DNA of 64,000 nt, from assembly GCF_000775915.1 (NCBI RefSeq), contig NZ_BBLT01000013.1, positions 62,001 to 126,000 on the forward strand. Reading direction: 5' to 3'. Below are positions 36,793 through 43,944 of the stretch, piece by piece (position 1 is the stretch's first letter; each line of letters opens with the position of its first letter). The notes under the pieces are model-generated. The model was not told the DNA's origin, did no database searches, and saw nothing but the letters and a program-made list of their open reading frames with translations. A program made the position numbers and the translations under genes. The stretch comes from Sporocytophaga myxococcoides (GTDB lineage Bacteria; Bacteroidota; Bacteroidia; Cytophagales; Cytophagaceae).

Positions 36793-36819
36793 GTGTCAGG
36801 TCGAAAGACCTGACACCAC
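36793..36819 (-). repeat. REP element, minus orientation
   Basis: Read on the minus strand, GTGG precedes a hairpin with stem GTGTCAGGTC, loop TTTC and the reverse complement. It is inverted relative to the copy at 36107. The stem differs by one base pair, with matched changes on both arms. Confidence 0.8.
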
Positions 36820-36849
36820 GGGAAGATCTGATTCCACTGGAATACAAAA

Positions 36850-36892
36850 AAAGCCCAAAGCCTTTTCCCCTTCAAGAAAAAACTTTGAGCTT
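36850..36892 (-). terminator. Terminator of the WG-repeat gene
   Basis: AAGCTCAAAG pairs with CTTTGGGCTT across a loop of about 22 nt on the minus strand and is followed by a run of seven T. It lies just past the stop of the WG-repeat gene. Confidence 0.6.
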
Positions 36893-36910
36893 TTAACTTT
36901 CAACTCAAAA

Positions 36911-38071
36911 CTACTTACAATACTTCACGCAAGTCCCTTTCAAATCAATGAAAGTTGACTTACCATCTTTCACCACCTCTGCCCATCCATTTACGAAGTC
37001 ATAAGCATAGTCATACTCAGTAGGAATTACAAGCTTTCCTTTATTGTCTATATAACCATATTTACCACCTTCTATAACGATGGCTCTTTCTTCAGAGAAT
37101 GGTCTTACTATTTTGTATTTGAATGGAGCTACGGTCTCTCCTGTTCTGTTTAATGCCCCCCAGGTTCCGTTCTTTACAACCATCACCACATCACCATCAA
37201 AGTCTTCAGCCCAGTCATAGATTGGCTTGATTACTTCTGCTCCGCTTTTGTTAATGAAGCCGTATTTATTACCGACTTTTATTTTGGCAAGTCCATCTTT
37301 GAAGTCCGAAGCCCAGTCAAAGCTCAATGGTATTACTACTGATCCTGTCTTATCTGCAAAGCCCCACTTCTTGTTTTTCTGAACTCTTACCAGTCCGTCA
37401 GAGAACATTGAGGCCCACTCATACTCTACCGGTAATATAGCTTTACCTGTCTTATCAATCATTCCATAAGCATCACCTTTCTTTACAATGGCAGCTCCTT
37501 CCATAAAGTTACCAGCTTCCTGATAAGTAAATGGTATTACTACTTTTCCTTTCTGGTTGATGTAGCCGAACTTTCCATCTTTGCTCACTGCAGCAAGGTC
37601 ATTGGAGAATTCAAATGCATTGCCATATTCAGGTGCAATGACAACTTTCCCGGTTTTATCAATATATCCATAACTACCTTCCTTTTTCACAACAGCCATT
37701 CCCTGACTGAAAGAAGATGCTTCCGGAAACTGTGGTTTGATTTTTACTAAACCCAGTTTATCAATATATCCCCAGGTACCATTTTTCTTTACAGCTGCAA
37801 AACCTTCCGAAAATGAAAGCACAGAATCATAATCCAGAACGATTTTGATTTTTCCTTCCTGATCTATAAAGTAGTTCTTTGTTTGTCTTCTGACCAATGC
37901 CCTGTCTTCCGAAAACGGAACCACTCTGTCGTAAATCGGATTGATCACTACCTGACCGGTAGTTTTATTTTTATATCCGTATTTATCCCCTTGTTTAAAT
38001 GGAATCGGTTGAGCGTTGCCGGCAAGAGAAAAAAGCAGTCCAACAGCTAAAAAAAGAGCACCTCTCTTCAT
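36911..38071 (-). CDS. Secreted WG-repeat protein
   Basis: The 386-residue protein has a signal peptide (GALFLAVGLLFSLAGNAQ) and then about ten tandem WG repeats of 33-35 residues with the consensus (K/W)YGYIDKTGKVVI-P-Y-A--FS-GLA-V-K. WG repeats build a beta-propeller-like or solenoid binding surface; no enzymatic domain is present. It ends with two cysteines near the C terminus (GTCVKYC), absent from the repeats. It is the last gene of a minus-strand run starting with ispG, with gaps of 3-15 bp between members, so co-transcription is likely. Confidence 0.85.
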   Translation of the reverse strand: MKRGALFLAVGLLFSLAGNAQPIPFKQGDKYGYKNKTTGQVVINPIYDRVVPFSEDRALVRRQTKNYFIDQEGKIKIVLDYDSVLSFSEGFAAVKKNGTWGYIDKLGLVKIKPQFPEASSFSQGMAVVKKEGSYGYIDKTGKVVIAPEYGNAFEFSNDLAAVSKDGKFGYINQKGKVVIPFTYQEAGNFMEGAAIVKKGDAYGMIDKTGKAILPVEYEWASMFSDGLVRVQKNKKWGFADKTGSVVIPLSFDWASDFKDGLAKIKVGNKYGFINKSGAEVIKPIYDWAEDFDGDVVMVVKNGTWGALNRTGETVAPFKYKIVRPFSEERAIVIEGGKYGYIDNKGKLVIPTEYDYAYDFVNGWAEVVKDGKSTFIDLKGTCVKYCK

Positions 38072-38085
38072 TTCTTAAATTTTAA

Positions 38086-38439
38086 TCAAAGCTTAGTTAA
38101 TAATTCTTTCTGAGTTTTGGTAAGGCCCTTTACCACCAGGTCGTATGATGTATCTATCAGTCTTCGTATAAATTTATCATCCAGAGATCCATCCATCTCT
38201 ACAGTATTCCAGTGTTTCTTATTCATATGATAACCGGGCTGAATGGCAGGATAAGATTCTCTGAGGAGCGCCGCTTCTTCAGGGTCGCATTTCAGATTCA
38301 CACTTTGAAAAAGATCTACGTCGGCCAGAGCAAACATTTTGCCCATCACTTTATACACCATAGTTTCCTCTCCGAAAGGAAACTCTTCTGTAACGCCTTT
38401 CTTGGCCAGACAGTACGATCTGAAATCTTCAATATTCAA
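38086..38439 (-). CDS. MmcQ/YjbR family protein
   Basis: The 117-residue protein is a second YjbR-type domain: MNIEDFRSYCLAKKGVTEEF, then PFGEETMVYKVMGKMFALAD, NLKCDPEEAALLRESY and a GYHMNKKHWNTVEMDG segment. This is the more classical form of the family than the one at 24334. A specific function is unknown. It lies between the small membrane gene at 38444 and the WG-repeat gene, all reading the same way. Confidence 0.9.
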   Translation of the reverse strand: MNIEDFRSYCLAKKGVTEEFPFGEETMVYKVMGKMFALADVDLFQSVNLKCDPEEAALLRESYPAIQPGYHMNKKHWNTVEMDGSLDDKFIRRLIDTSYDLVVKGLTKTQKELLTKL

Positions 38440-38443
38440 TGGA

Positions 38444-38620
38444 CTACCTGAATAAAGCTCTGAAGATAATTATAATCACACATATGAGGAACATCAGCAT
38501 TGCCAGCTTGTTAATTGCATGCATTGCTTTCAGGTTGAAGTTCTTCGGACGGTTCGGATCTTTTTTTCTGAAGAAATATCCGAACAATGATCCTAATGCA
38601 AAATAGTCTTTAAATTTCAT
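38444..38620 (-). CDS. Small membrane protein (DUF6728-like)
   Basis: This 58-residue gene lies in the gap between ispG and the YjbR gene; ATG at 38618-38620, TAG at 38444-38446. The protein reads MKFKDYFALGSLFGYFFRKK, a DPNRPKNFNLKAMHAINKLA linker and one C-terminal membrane helix (MLMFLICVIIIIFRALF). The FRKKDPNRP element recalls a small conserved Bacteroidota family that I believe is DUF6728. It is 4 bp from the ispG stop and is followed within 5 bp by the YjbR gene, so it belongs to the ispG operon. Confidence 0.7.
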   Translation of the reverse strand: MKFKDYFALGSLFGYFFRKKDPNRPKNFNLKAMHAINKLAMLMFLICVIIIIFRALFR

Positions 38621-38624
38621 GGTT

Positions 38625-40634
38625 CTACTCTAATATTGTTGAATTTGGTTCAAGCCACTTTCCATCTTCTCTGATCAACTCTATGAGCTCGTCTACTGCA
38701 TTTTCAGAAGGGACAGATTTCTTGATCACGTTTTGTCCTCGGTATAAAGCAATCTTGCCTTTCCCCACTCCAACATAACCGTAATCAGCATCTGCCATTT
38801 CACCAGGACCATTTACGATACAGCCCATGATTCCAATTTTGATACCTTTCAAATGATCTGTTCTTTTACGGATCATGGCAGTTGTCTCCTGAAGATCAAA
38901 AAGCGTTCTGCCGCATGAAGGACAGGATATGTATTCCGTCTTCGACATTCTTGTTCTGGCAGCCTGAAGGATTCCGAAAGAGGTTGTATTAAGGGTTTTT
39001 AGAAGCTTCAGATGCAGGTCCTTGCTCTTAACATTAACAAGTTCTGTACTGAGTAAAATTCCATCTCCAAGACCATCAATTAATAAACCGCCACAGTCTG
39101 TTGCTGCATAAAGCTGCAATTGCTCATCTTCCATTGACGGATATTTTCTCATAAGGATCACAGGTACCGGTACCTCATTGATCATCAGTTCGAATATGGC
39201 TCTTCTTTGTTCTGGAAGGGCATGGAGGTTAAATGTATCTATGATCAGGACTGCAGTAAGATCATCTCTCAGTTTATCCATCACCTCATCATCAAGGTCT
39301 TCTATGGTAAGCTGAATAAAATTGAGCGTCTTATGTTTTGGCTTTGCTGAGAAGTAATCCTTCAGCGTAATCAATGGAAATATATTCATTCTGTCGTCCA
39401 TTCTCAACCATACAGAGTGGTTCAGAATTTCCTTCAGACCGTTAGGCAGCATGAAAGGTACTTTGTTGTTTCCTGTATAAATGAAGTCAGCCCCCTGATC
39501 GTTCATATTCCATTTATCCAGCAAAGGCATATAAAAATGACCGATAGATTTAAGATCATCCATTTTCTTATCAGAGACTTTGCTGAAGTCAATGATCACC
39601 CTCGGCACATTGCCACCACCGATGTTCATCACTTCTCTTGTATCTCTTCTCTGATACATGTATGGATTGACAGGACTTTCGTCATGAGCAATCGGTTTTA
39701 TTGAATTGTGGCCAGCTCTGATATTGTATCTGTCTACAAGCATTTTGGCAACTGGTGCCTCAAATTCAGGGTCTTCAGTAAGAGAAACCCTTACTGTATC
39801 TCCTAAACCGTCTTCCAGTAAAGTACCGATTCCCACTGCAGATTTTATTCTTCCGTCTTCTCCTTCTCCAGCTTCTGTAACGCCAAGGTGCAACGGATAA
39901 GGTTTCAGACCTTCTTCGTTCAGCTTTTGTACCAGAAGGCGGTAAGCCTGCACCATTACCTGAGTGTTGCTGGCCTTCATGGACAGGACGATATTATAAT
40001 AGTTCAGCTCTTCGCAAATTCTCACAAACTCAAGAGCAGATTCCACCATTCCAAGAGGTGTATCTCCGTAACGGCTTAATATCCTGTCTGAAAGAGAGCC
40101 GTGATTGGTACCTATTCTCATAGCAGTACCATATTCCTTGCAGATATTTATAAGCGGAATGAATTTATCTCTGATTCTCTCCAGTTCGGCCTGATAAGAA
40201 GATTCGCTATACTCAATTGTTTCAAACTTCTTTTTATCCGCATAATTTCCCGGATTGATCCTGACCTTTTCTACAAGGCGAGCAGCTAACTCTGCAGCAT
40301 TCGGAGTAAAGTGGATGTCGGCAACAATTGGAGCAAAAAAACCTCTGCGGTTAAGTTCCTTTTTGATGTTTTCCAGGTTCTGAGCTTCCTTCACGCTTGG
40401 GGCGGTAATCCGGATATATTCACATCCTGAATTGATCATACGGATGGCCTGTTCTACTGAACCCATTGTGTCCATCGTATCGACTGTCGTCATGGACTGG
40501 ATTCTGATGGGGTTGTTTCCCCCCATAGGTACATCCCCAATATTCACCTCGATGGTTTTTCGACGCGAATACTGAGTCAGATTGTCGTTGTATTTGTAAG
40601 AACCGGCTTTAATTAAAGGAGCAATTGATCCCAT
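38625..40634 (-). CDS. ispG: 4-hydroxy-3-methylbut-2-enyl diphosphate synthase, long form
   Basis: The 669-residue enzyme performs the penultimate step of the non-mevalonate isoprenoid pathway, reducing methylerythritol cyclodiphosphate with a [4Fe-4S] cluster. The N-terminal TIM barrel shows IRIQSMTTVDTMDT, EYIRITAPSVKEAQNL, FFAPIVADIHFTPNAA and AMRIGTNHGSL. The C-terminal cluster domain has SCPSCGRTLFDLQ and GIMGCIVNGPGEMADADYGYVG with the cysteine and glutamate ligands. The roughly 270-residue insert between the two (about residues 320-550) is the extra domain seen in plants, Chlamydia and Bacteroidota. It is first in a run with the small membrane, YjbR and WG-repeat genes. Confidence 0.97.
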   Translation of the reverse strand: MGSIAPLIKAGSYKYNDNLTQYSRRKTIEVNIGDVPMGGNNPIRIQSMTTVDTMDTMGSVEQAIRMINSGCEYIRITAPSVKEAQNLENIKKELNRRGFFAPIVADIHFTPNAAELAARLVEKVRINPGNYADKKKFETIEYSESSYQAELERIRDKFIPLINICKEYGTAMRIGTNHGSLSDRILSRYGDTPLGMVESALEFVRICEELNYYNIVLSMKASNTQVMVQAYRLLVQKLNEEGLKPYPLHLGVTEAGEGEDGRIKSAVGIGTLLEDGLGDTVRVSLTEDPEFEAPVAKMLVDRYNIRAGHNSIKPIAHDESPVNPYMYQRRDTREVMNIGGGNVPRVIIDFSKVSDKKMDDLKSIGHFYMPLLDKWNMNDQGADFIYTGNNKVPFMLPNGLKEILNHSVWLRMDDRMNIFPLITLKDYFSAKPKHKTLNFIQLTIEDLDDEVMDKLRDDLTAVLIIDTFNLHALPEQRRAIFELMINEVPVPVILMRKYPSMEDEQLQLYAATDCGGLLIDGLGDGILLSTELVNVKSKDLHLKLLKTLNTTSFGILQAARTRMSKTEYISCPSCGRTLFDLQETTAMIRKRTDHLKGIKIGIMGCIVNGPGEMADADYGYVGVGKGKIALYRGQNVIKKSVPSENAVDELIELIREDGKWLEPNSTILE

Positions 40635-40766
40635 TGAGAGCGTGTATTTTTATTAATAATTTTAATCTTATCCTAAATCCTTCTCCTGATGGAGAAGTAC
40701 TTTTACATGTATTGTTTTTATTTAATTTTTGATCTCGCAATTTTATTTCCTTCTCTTGGAAAGATT

Positions 40767-40789
40767 CCGTCCTGTGAGAAACAGGACGG
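40767..40789. repeat. Perfect 9-bp hairpin CCGTCCTGT/ACAGGACGG
   Basis: A GC-rich stem with a GAGAA loop lies in otherwise AT-rich DNA, 130 bp upstream of ispG. No T-run follows. It may be an mRNA leader structure or a mobile palindrome. Confidence 0.55.
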
Positions 40790-40966
40790 GAGCGGGAAAT
40801 AATTCCAATCGAGATCCAGGAAAACTGTTAATACTTCCATCCGCTTTCTTTGTCATCCAGAGCCTGCGGAGGATCTGATAGTCACAAAATAATTTGCAAT
40901 TTAAATATTCAATTTGCCAGATATTACAATTTTGTTCTTTTTGAAAGCACGATCTTCAATTTCATC

Positions 40967-41150
40967 CTAAGAACTCCAATTTTCGAGCTAAGAACTCCAA
41001 TTTTCGAGCTAAGAACTCCAATTTTCGAGCTAAGAACTCCAATTTTCGAGCTAAGAACTCCAATTTTCGAGCTAAGAACTCCAATTTTCGAGCTAAGAAC
41101 TCCAATTTTCGAGCTAAGAACTCCAATTTTCGAGCTAAGAACTCCAATTT
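40967..41150 (+). repeat. 21-bp perfect tandem repeat, nine copies
   Basis: Units start every 21 bp from 40967 (40988, 41009 and so on) to 41135. Each begins CTAAGAACTCCAATTTTC and ends GAG. Eight are complete and identical; the ninth stops after 16 bases. There are no spacers, so it is a simple tandem array, not a CRISPR. Confidence 0.95.
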
Positions 41151-41415
41151 ATCCTTCGCAAGCTCAGGATAAAATTCTCCTAATTTCACTCAAGAAGCTC
41201 TTCTTTTTATACCATTTACTTTAAGCATTTCGCTTTCAGCTTAAACAAATATAAATAATAGTTCCCTAACCTTTAGGATTATCCTCCAGAGAAATAGTTT
41301 GAATCAGGATTTCTTAGGATGACAGCAAAATTATGTCAACAAAATCCTGTCTATCCATTAATCCCATGAATCCCTGTTCAAAATTAATAATTGTATATTT
41401 TAAATACTACAACGA

Positions 41416-41649
41416 TTTACAATTGTAATGATTTACAATTGTCACTTGGTTAAAATTGTAAATTTCCATTTTTAAGTAGTCTGAAAAGTTTAAGCATCTA
41501 AACTGTCTATCAATTTTTTAAAAATATATTCCTTCCCTCAACTTTAACTGATTTACAATTCTAAACTAAAAAAATAAAGGGAAATAAGTATCCGGTTTTC
41601 AGATCATTATTTCCCCATATTAAGATAAAAGAAAGATTTACAATCGTAA
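41416..41649. promoter_or_regulatory. Cluster of TTTACAATTGTAA-like palindromic sites
   Basis: Close variants of TTTACAATTGTAA occur at 41416 (exact), 41432, 41450, 41552 and 41637. The first three are spaced 16 and 18 bp apart. The repeated palindrome suggests binding of a dimeric regulator. No start codon lies within 700 bp downstream on either strand except ispG, so the regulated gene is not obvious. Confidence 0.35.
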
Positions 41650-41653
41650 ATTA

Positions 41654-42373
41654 TTAACTGATATCCCCTTCTTGAGGACGCAAAAGAATTTCTTCCACAA
41701 CCGTATTTTTCGACAAACTATAGGTGGAAAAGATGACATCCGCCACATCTTCAGGTTTCATAAAACGTTCATCCGGCAATCCAGCTCCTTCCCAACTGGA
41801 AGTTAATGTCGCTCCCGGAAGAACTGCTGTAACTTTAATACCATAAGGTTTCATTTCCTCCCTCAGCACTTTTGTCATTCCGTACATGGCATATTTTGAA
41901 ATACAATAGGAACCTCCGTTTGTATAAGCTGTAATACTTGCAGTAGAGCAAATATTAAAAATATACCCGCTTTTTTCATTGATCATTCCCTGAACAAGAC
42001 CACGTGTCAGGTTATAGGCACTGTAAAGATTTGTTTCAATCTGAACCTCAAGAACTCCCTCTGCTTCCTTGTGTATTTGCCCCGGAAGAAATACACCCGT
42101 GTTATTGACCAGTATATCAATTCTTTTAGCTACTTCGTTAATCTTTCTGACAAAAGAAGTTACCTCCTCCTTTTTGGATAAATCGGCCTGAAAACAATTC
42201 AATTTATTACCAGGGAATTTCTTGACGAACTCATCTTCAAGTTTTTGAAGCTGATCTGCGTTACGCGAACATGTGATGACGTCAAACCCCTCTTCTGCAA
42301 ATTTGAAAACGATCGCTTTACCTATTCCCCGGGTTCCACCAGAGACCACAATAACCTTTTTCATATTATCCAA
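41654..42373 (-). CDS. Short-chain dehydrogenase/reductase
   Basis: The 239-residue oxidoreductase is a classical SDR. The NAD(P)-binding motif is VVSGGTRGIGKAI (TGxxxGIG type with S for T), followed by DILVNNTGVFLPG, the catalytic serine region NICSTASITAY, and the Y-x-x-x-K motif in GGSYCISKYAMYGMTKVL. ITVKPGA-like VTAVLPGATLTS closes the cofactor site. Substrate is unknown. The start could be at either ATG (MDNMKK). The gene is divergent from mlaE with 73 bp between them. Confidence 0.92.
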   Translation of the reverse strand: MDNMKKVIVVSGGTRGIGKAIVFKFAEEGFDVITCSRNADQLQKLEDEFVKKFPGNKLNCFQADLSKKEEVTSFVRKINEVAKRIDILVNNTGVFLPGQIHKEAEGVLEVQIETNLYSAYNLTRGLVQGMINEKSGYIFNICSTASITAYTNGGSYCISKYAMYGMTKVLREEMKPYGIKVTAVLPGATLTSSWEGAGLPDERFMKPEDVADVIFSTYSLSKNTVVEEILLRPQEGDIS

Positions 42374-42446
42374 CTTATATTATAATTATGCTTTTTATAC
42401 TATTTTTTTGAAATATAATTAATTTCGTAGCTAAATTAAGCTTCTA

Positions 42447-43175
42447 ATGAAAAGCTTCGGCAAATACCTGATTTTATTGAGCACTCTTTTAGTAAACCGG
42501 GAGCGCTTTAATGTTTATGTTAAAAGAATTGTAGATGAGGCGATTCTCATCGGTATTGATTCTGTATTTATAGTCGTAATTGTCTCCACTTTCATAGGTG
42601 CAGTAACTGCGGTTCAGACTGCTTACAATCTTGTCAGCCCGCTTATTCCATTATACATTATCGGAACTATTGTTAGAGATATGACAGTTCTTGAACTGGC
42701 CCCTACCATTACCTGTGTGGTTTTGGCCGGAAAAGTCGGATCTAATATCGCAGGAGGACTGGGAACTATGAGAATCACCGAACAAGTGGATGCTTTGGAG
42801 GTAATGGGCATTAATTCAGCTTCTTACCTAATCCTTCCAAAAATCATTGCAGCTATATTGACCTTTCCTTTGCTTGTAATAATTGCAGCTTTCCTATCAA
42901 TATATGGAGGATACCTTGCAGGTGTGCTTACAGGAGTAATTACAGAAAAAGAATATATCTACGGAATTCGTTATCAGTTTTCCGGATACAATATCACCTT
43001 TGCAATTATCAAATCTTTGGTTTTTGCATTTCTGATCTCATCAATTTCATCTTATCAGGGATTCTTTACCAAAGGCGGAGCTCTGGAAGTAGGACAATCC
43101 AGCACGGAAGCTGTAACAAACAGCTGTATAGCTGTACTTTGTGCTGATTATCTTCTTGCTCAACTTTTACTTTAA
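42447..43175 (+). CDS. mlaE: MlaE-family lipid ABC transporter permease
   Basis: The 242-residue membrane protein belongs to the MlaE permease family, which moves phospholipids between inner and outer membranes. It shows the family core VRDMTVLELAPTITCVVLAG, then GSNIAGGLGTMRITEQVDALEV and MGINSASYLILPKIIAAILTFP, and five or six membrane helices. The stop is 3 bp before the ATP-binding partner, so the two form one transcript. No MlaD (MCE) gene is adjacent in the window. It is divergent from the SDR gene. Confidence 0.93.
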   Translation: MKSFGKYLILLSTLLVNRERFNVYVKRIVDEAILIGIDSVFIVVIVSTFIGAVTAVQTAYNLVSPLIPLYIIGTIVRDMTVLELAPTITCVVLAGKVGSNIAGGLGTMRITEQVDALEVMGINSASYLILPKIIAAILTFPLLVIIAAFLSIYGGYLAGVLTGVITEKEYIYGIRYQFSGYNITFAIIKSLVFAFLISSISSYQGFFTKGGALEVGQSSTEAVTNSCIAVLCADYLLAQLLL

Positions 43176-43178
43176 GTC

Positions 43179-43937
43179 ATGATTGAAATAAAAAATATAT
43201 CCAAGTCTTTTAATAACAAACAAGTTCTTATTGACGTCAACGGTCAATTTGTTAAGGGTAAAACCAATCTTATTATCGGGGCCAGTGGTACGGGTAAAAG
43301 CGTTTTGCTTAAATGTATAGTTGGTTTGATAAAACCGGATGAAGGAAGTATTACTTTTGACGGACGTGATTTTACAAATGCGGACTCTGAATTAAAACAA
43401 TCAATCCGAAGAGAAATCGGGATGCTTTTTCAAGGCAGCGCGTTGTTTGATTCTAAAACAGTGGAAGAAAATGTTATGTTTCCCCTCGACATGCTTACTA
43501 CTATGAAGCGTGATGAAAAGCTGGACAGGGCAAACGAGTGCCTTAAAAGAGTTGGCCTTGAAAATGCAAACAAGCTATTTCCTTCAGAAATCAGTGGAGG
43601 AATGCAGAAAAGAGTTGGGATAGCGAGAGCTATTGTGATGAACTCCAGATACCTCTTTTGCGATGAACCAAACTCCGGTCTTGATCCTCAGACAGCCATT
43701 AAGATTGACAATCTGATCAAGGATATTACGGAAGAGTATAATACTACTACAGTTGTAGTTACTCATGATATGAACTCTGTGCTTGAGATAGGCGAACATA
43801 TTATGTTCATCTACAAAGGCCGGAAAGTATGGGAAGGGAGCAACAAAGATCTATTGGATACTGAGGTAAAAGAGCTACAGGATTTTATTTTTGCTAACAA
43901 ACTGATCAGAGATATGAAAACGAAGAAAGACAAATAG
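43179..43937 (+). CDS. mlaF: MlaF-family lipid ABC transporter ATPase
   Basis: The 252-residue ATPase has Walker A IIGASGTGKSVLLK, the Q-loop IGMLFQGSALFDS with the SALFDS wording typical of MlaF, the signature EISGGMQKRVGIARAI, Walker B SRYLFCDEPNSGLDP and the H-loop VVVTHDMNSV. It energises the MlaE permease encoded just upstream. The complex normally also needs an MCE-domain protein, which is not in this window. The gene converges with the large outer-membrane protein gene, 7 bp apart. Confidence 0.95.
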   Translation: MIEIKNISKSFNNKQVLIDVNGQFVKGKTNLIIGASGTGKSVLLKCIVGLIKPDEGSITFDGRDFTNADSELKQSIRREIGMLFQGSALFDSKTVEENVMFPLDMLTTMKRDEKLDRANECLKRVGLENANKLFPSEISGGMQKRVGIARAIVMNSRYLFCDEPNSGLDPQTAIKIDNLIKDITEEYNTTTVVVTHDMNSVLEIGEHIMFIYKGRKVWEGSNKDLLDTEVKELQDFIFANKLIRDMKTKKDK

Positions 43938-43944
43938 TCTTTCT

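Larger units (their letters stand above)
40635..41653. other. Gene-free 1-kb stretch with repeats and palindromes
   Basis: No believable gene lies here. The stretch holds two short perfect hairpins (CTTCTCC/GGAGAAG at 40680-40697 and CCGTCCTGT/ACAGGACGG at 40767-40789), a 21-bp tandem array (40967-41150) and several TTTACAATTGTAA-like sites (41416-41649). The open frames across the array on both strands only reflect a repeat length divisible by three. Confidence 0.7.

Noticed and set aside
40967-41150. CRISPR array
   Set aside because: The units are directly adjacent, identical and only 21 bp, with no spacers and no cas genes in the window.
40850-41224. Protein-coding frames across the 21-bp array on both strands
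   Set aside because: They are open only because the repeat length is a multiple of three; sequence outside the array does not look coding and no start region is credible.
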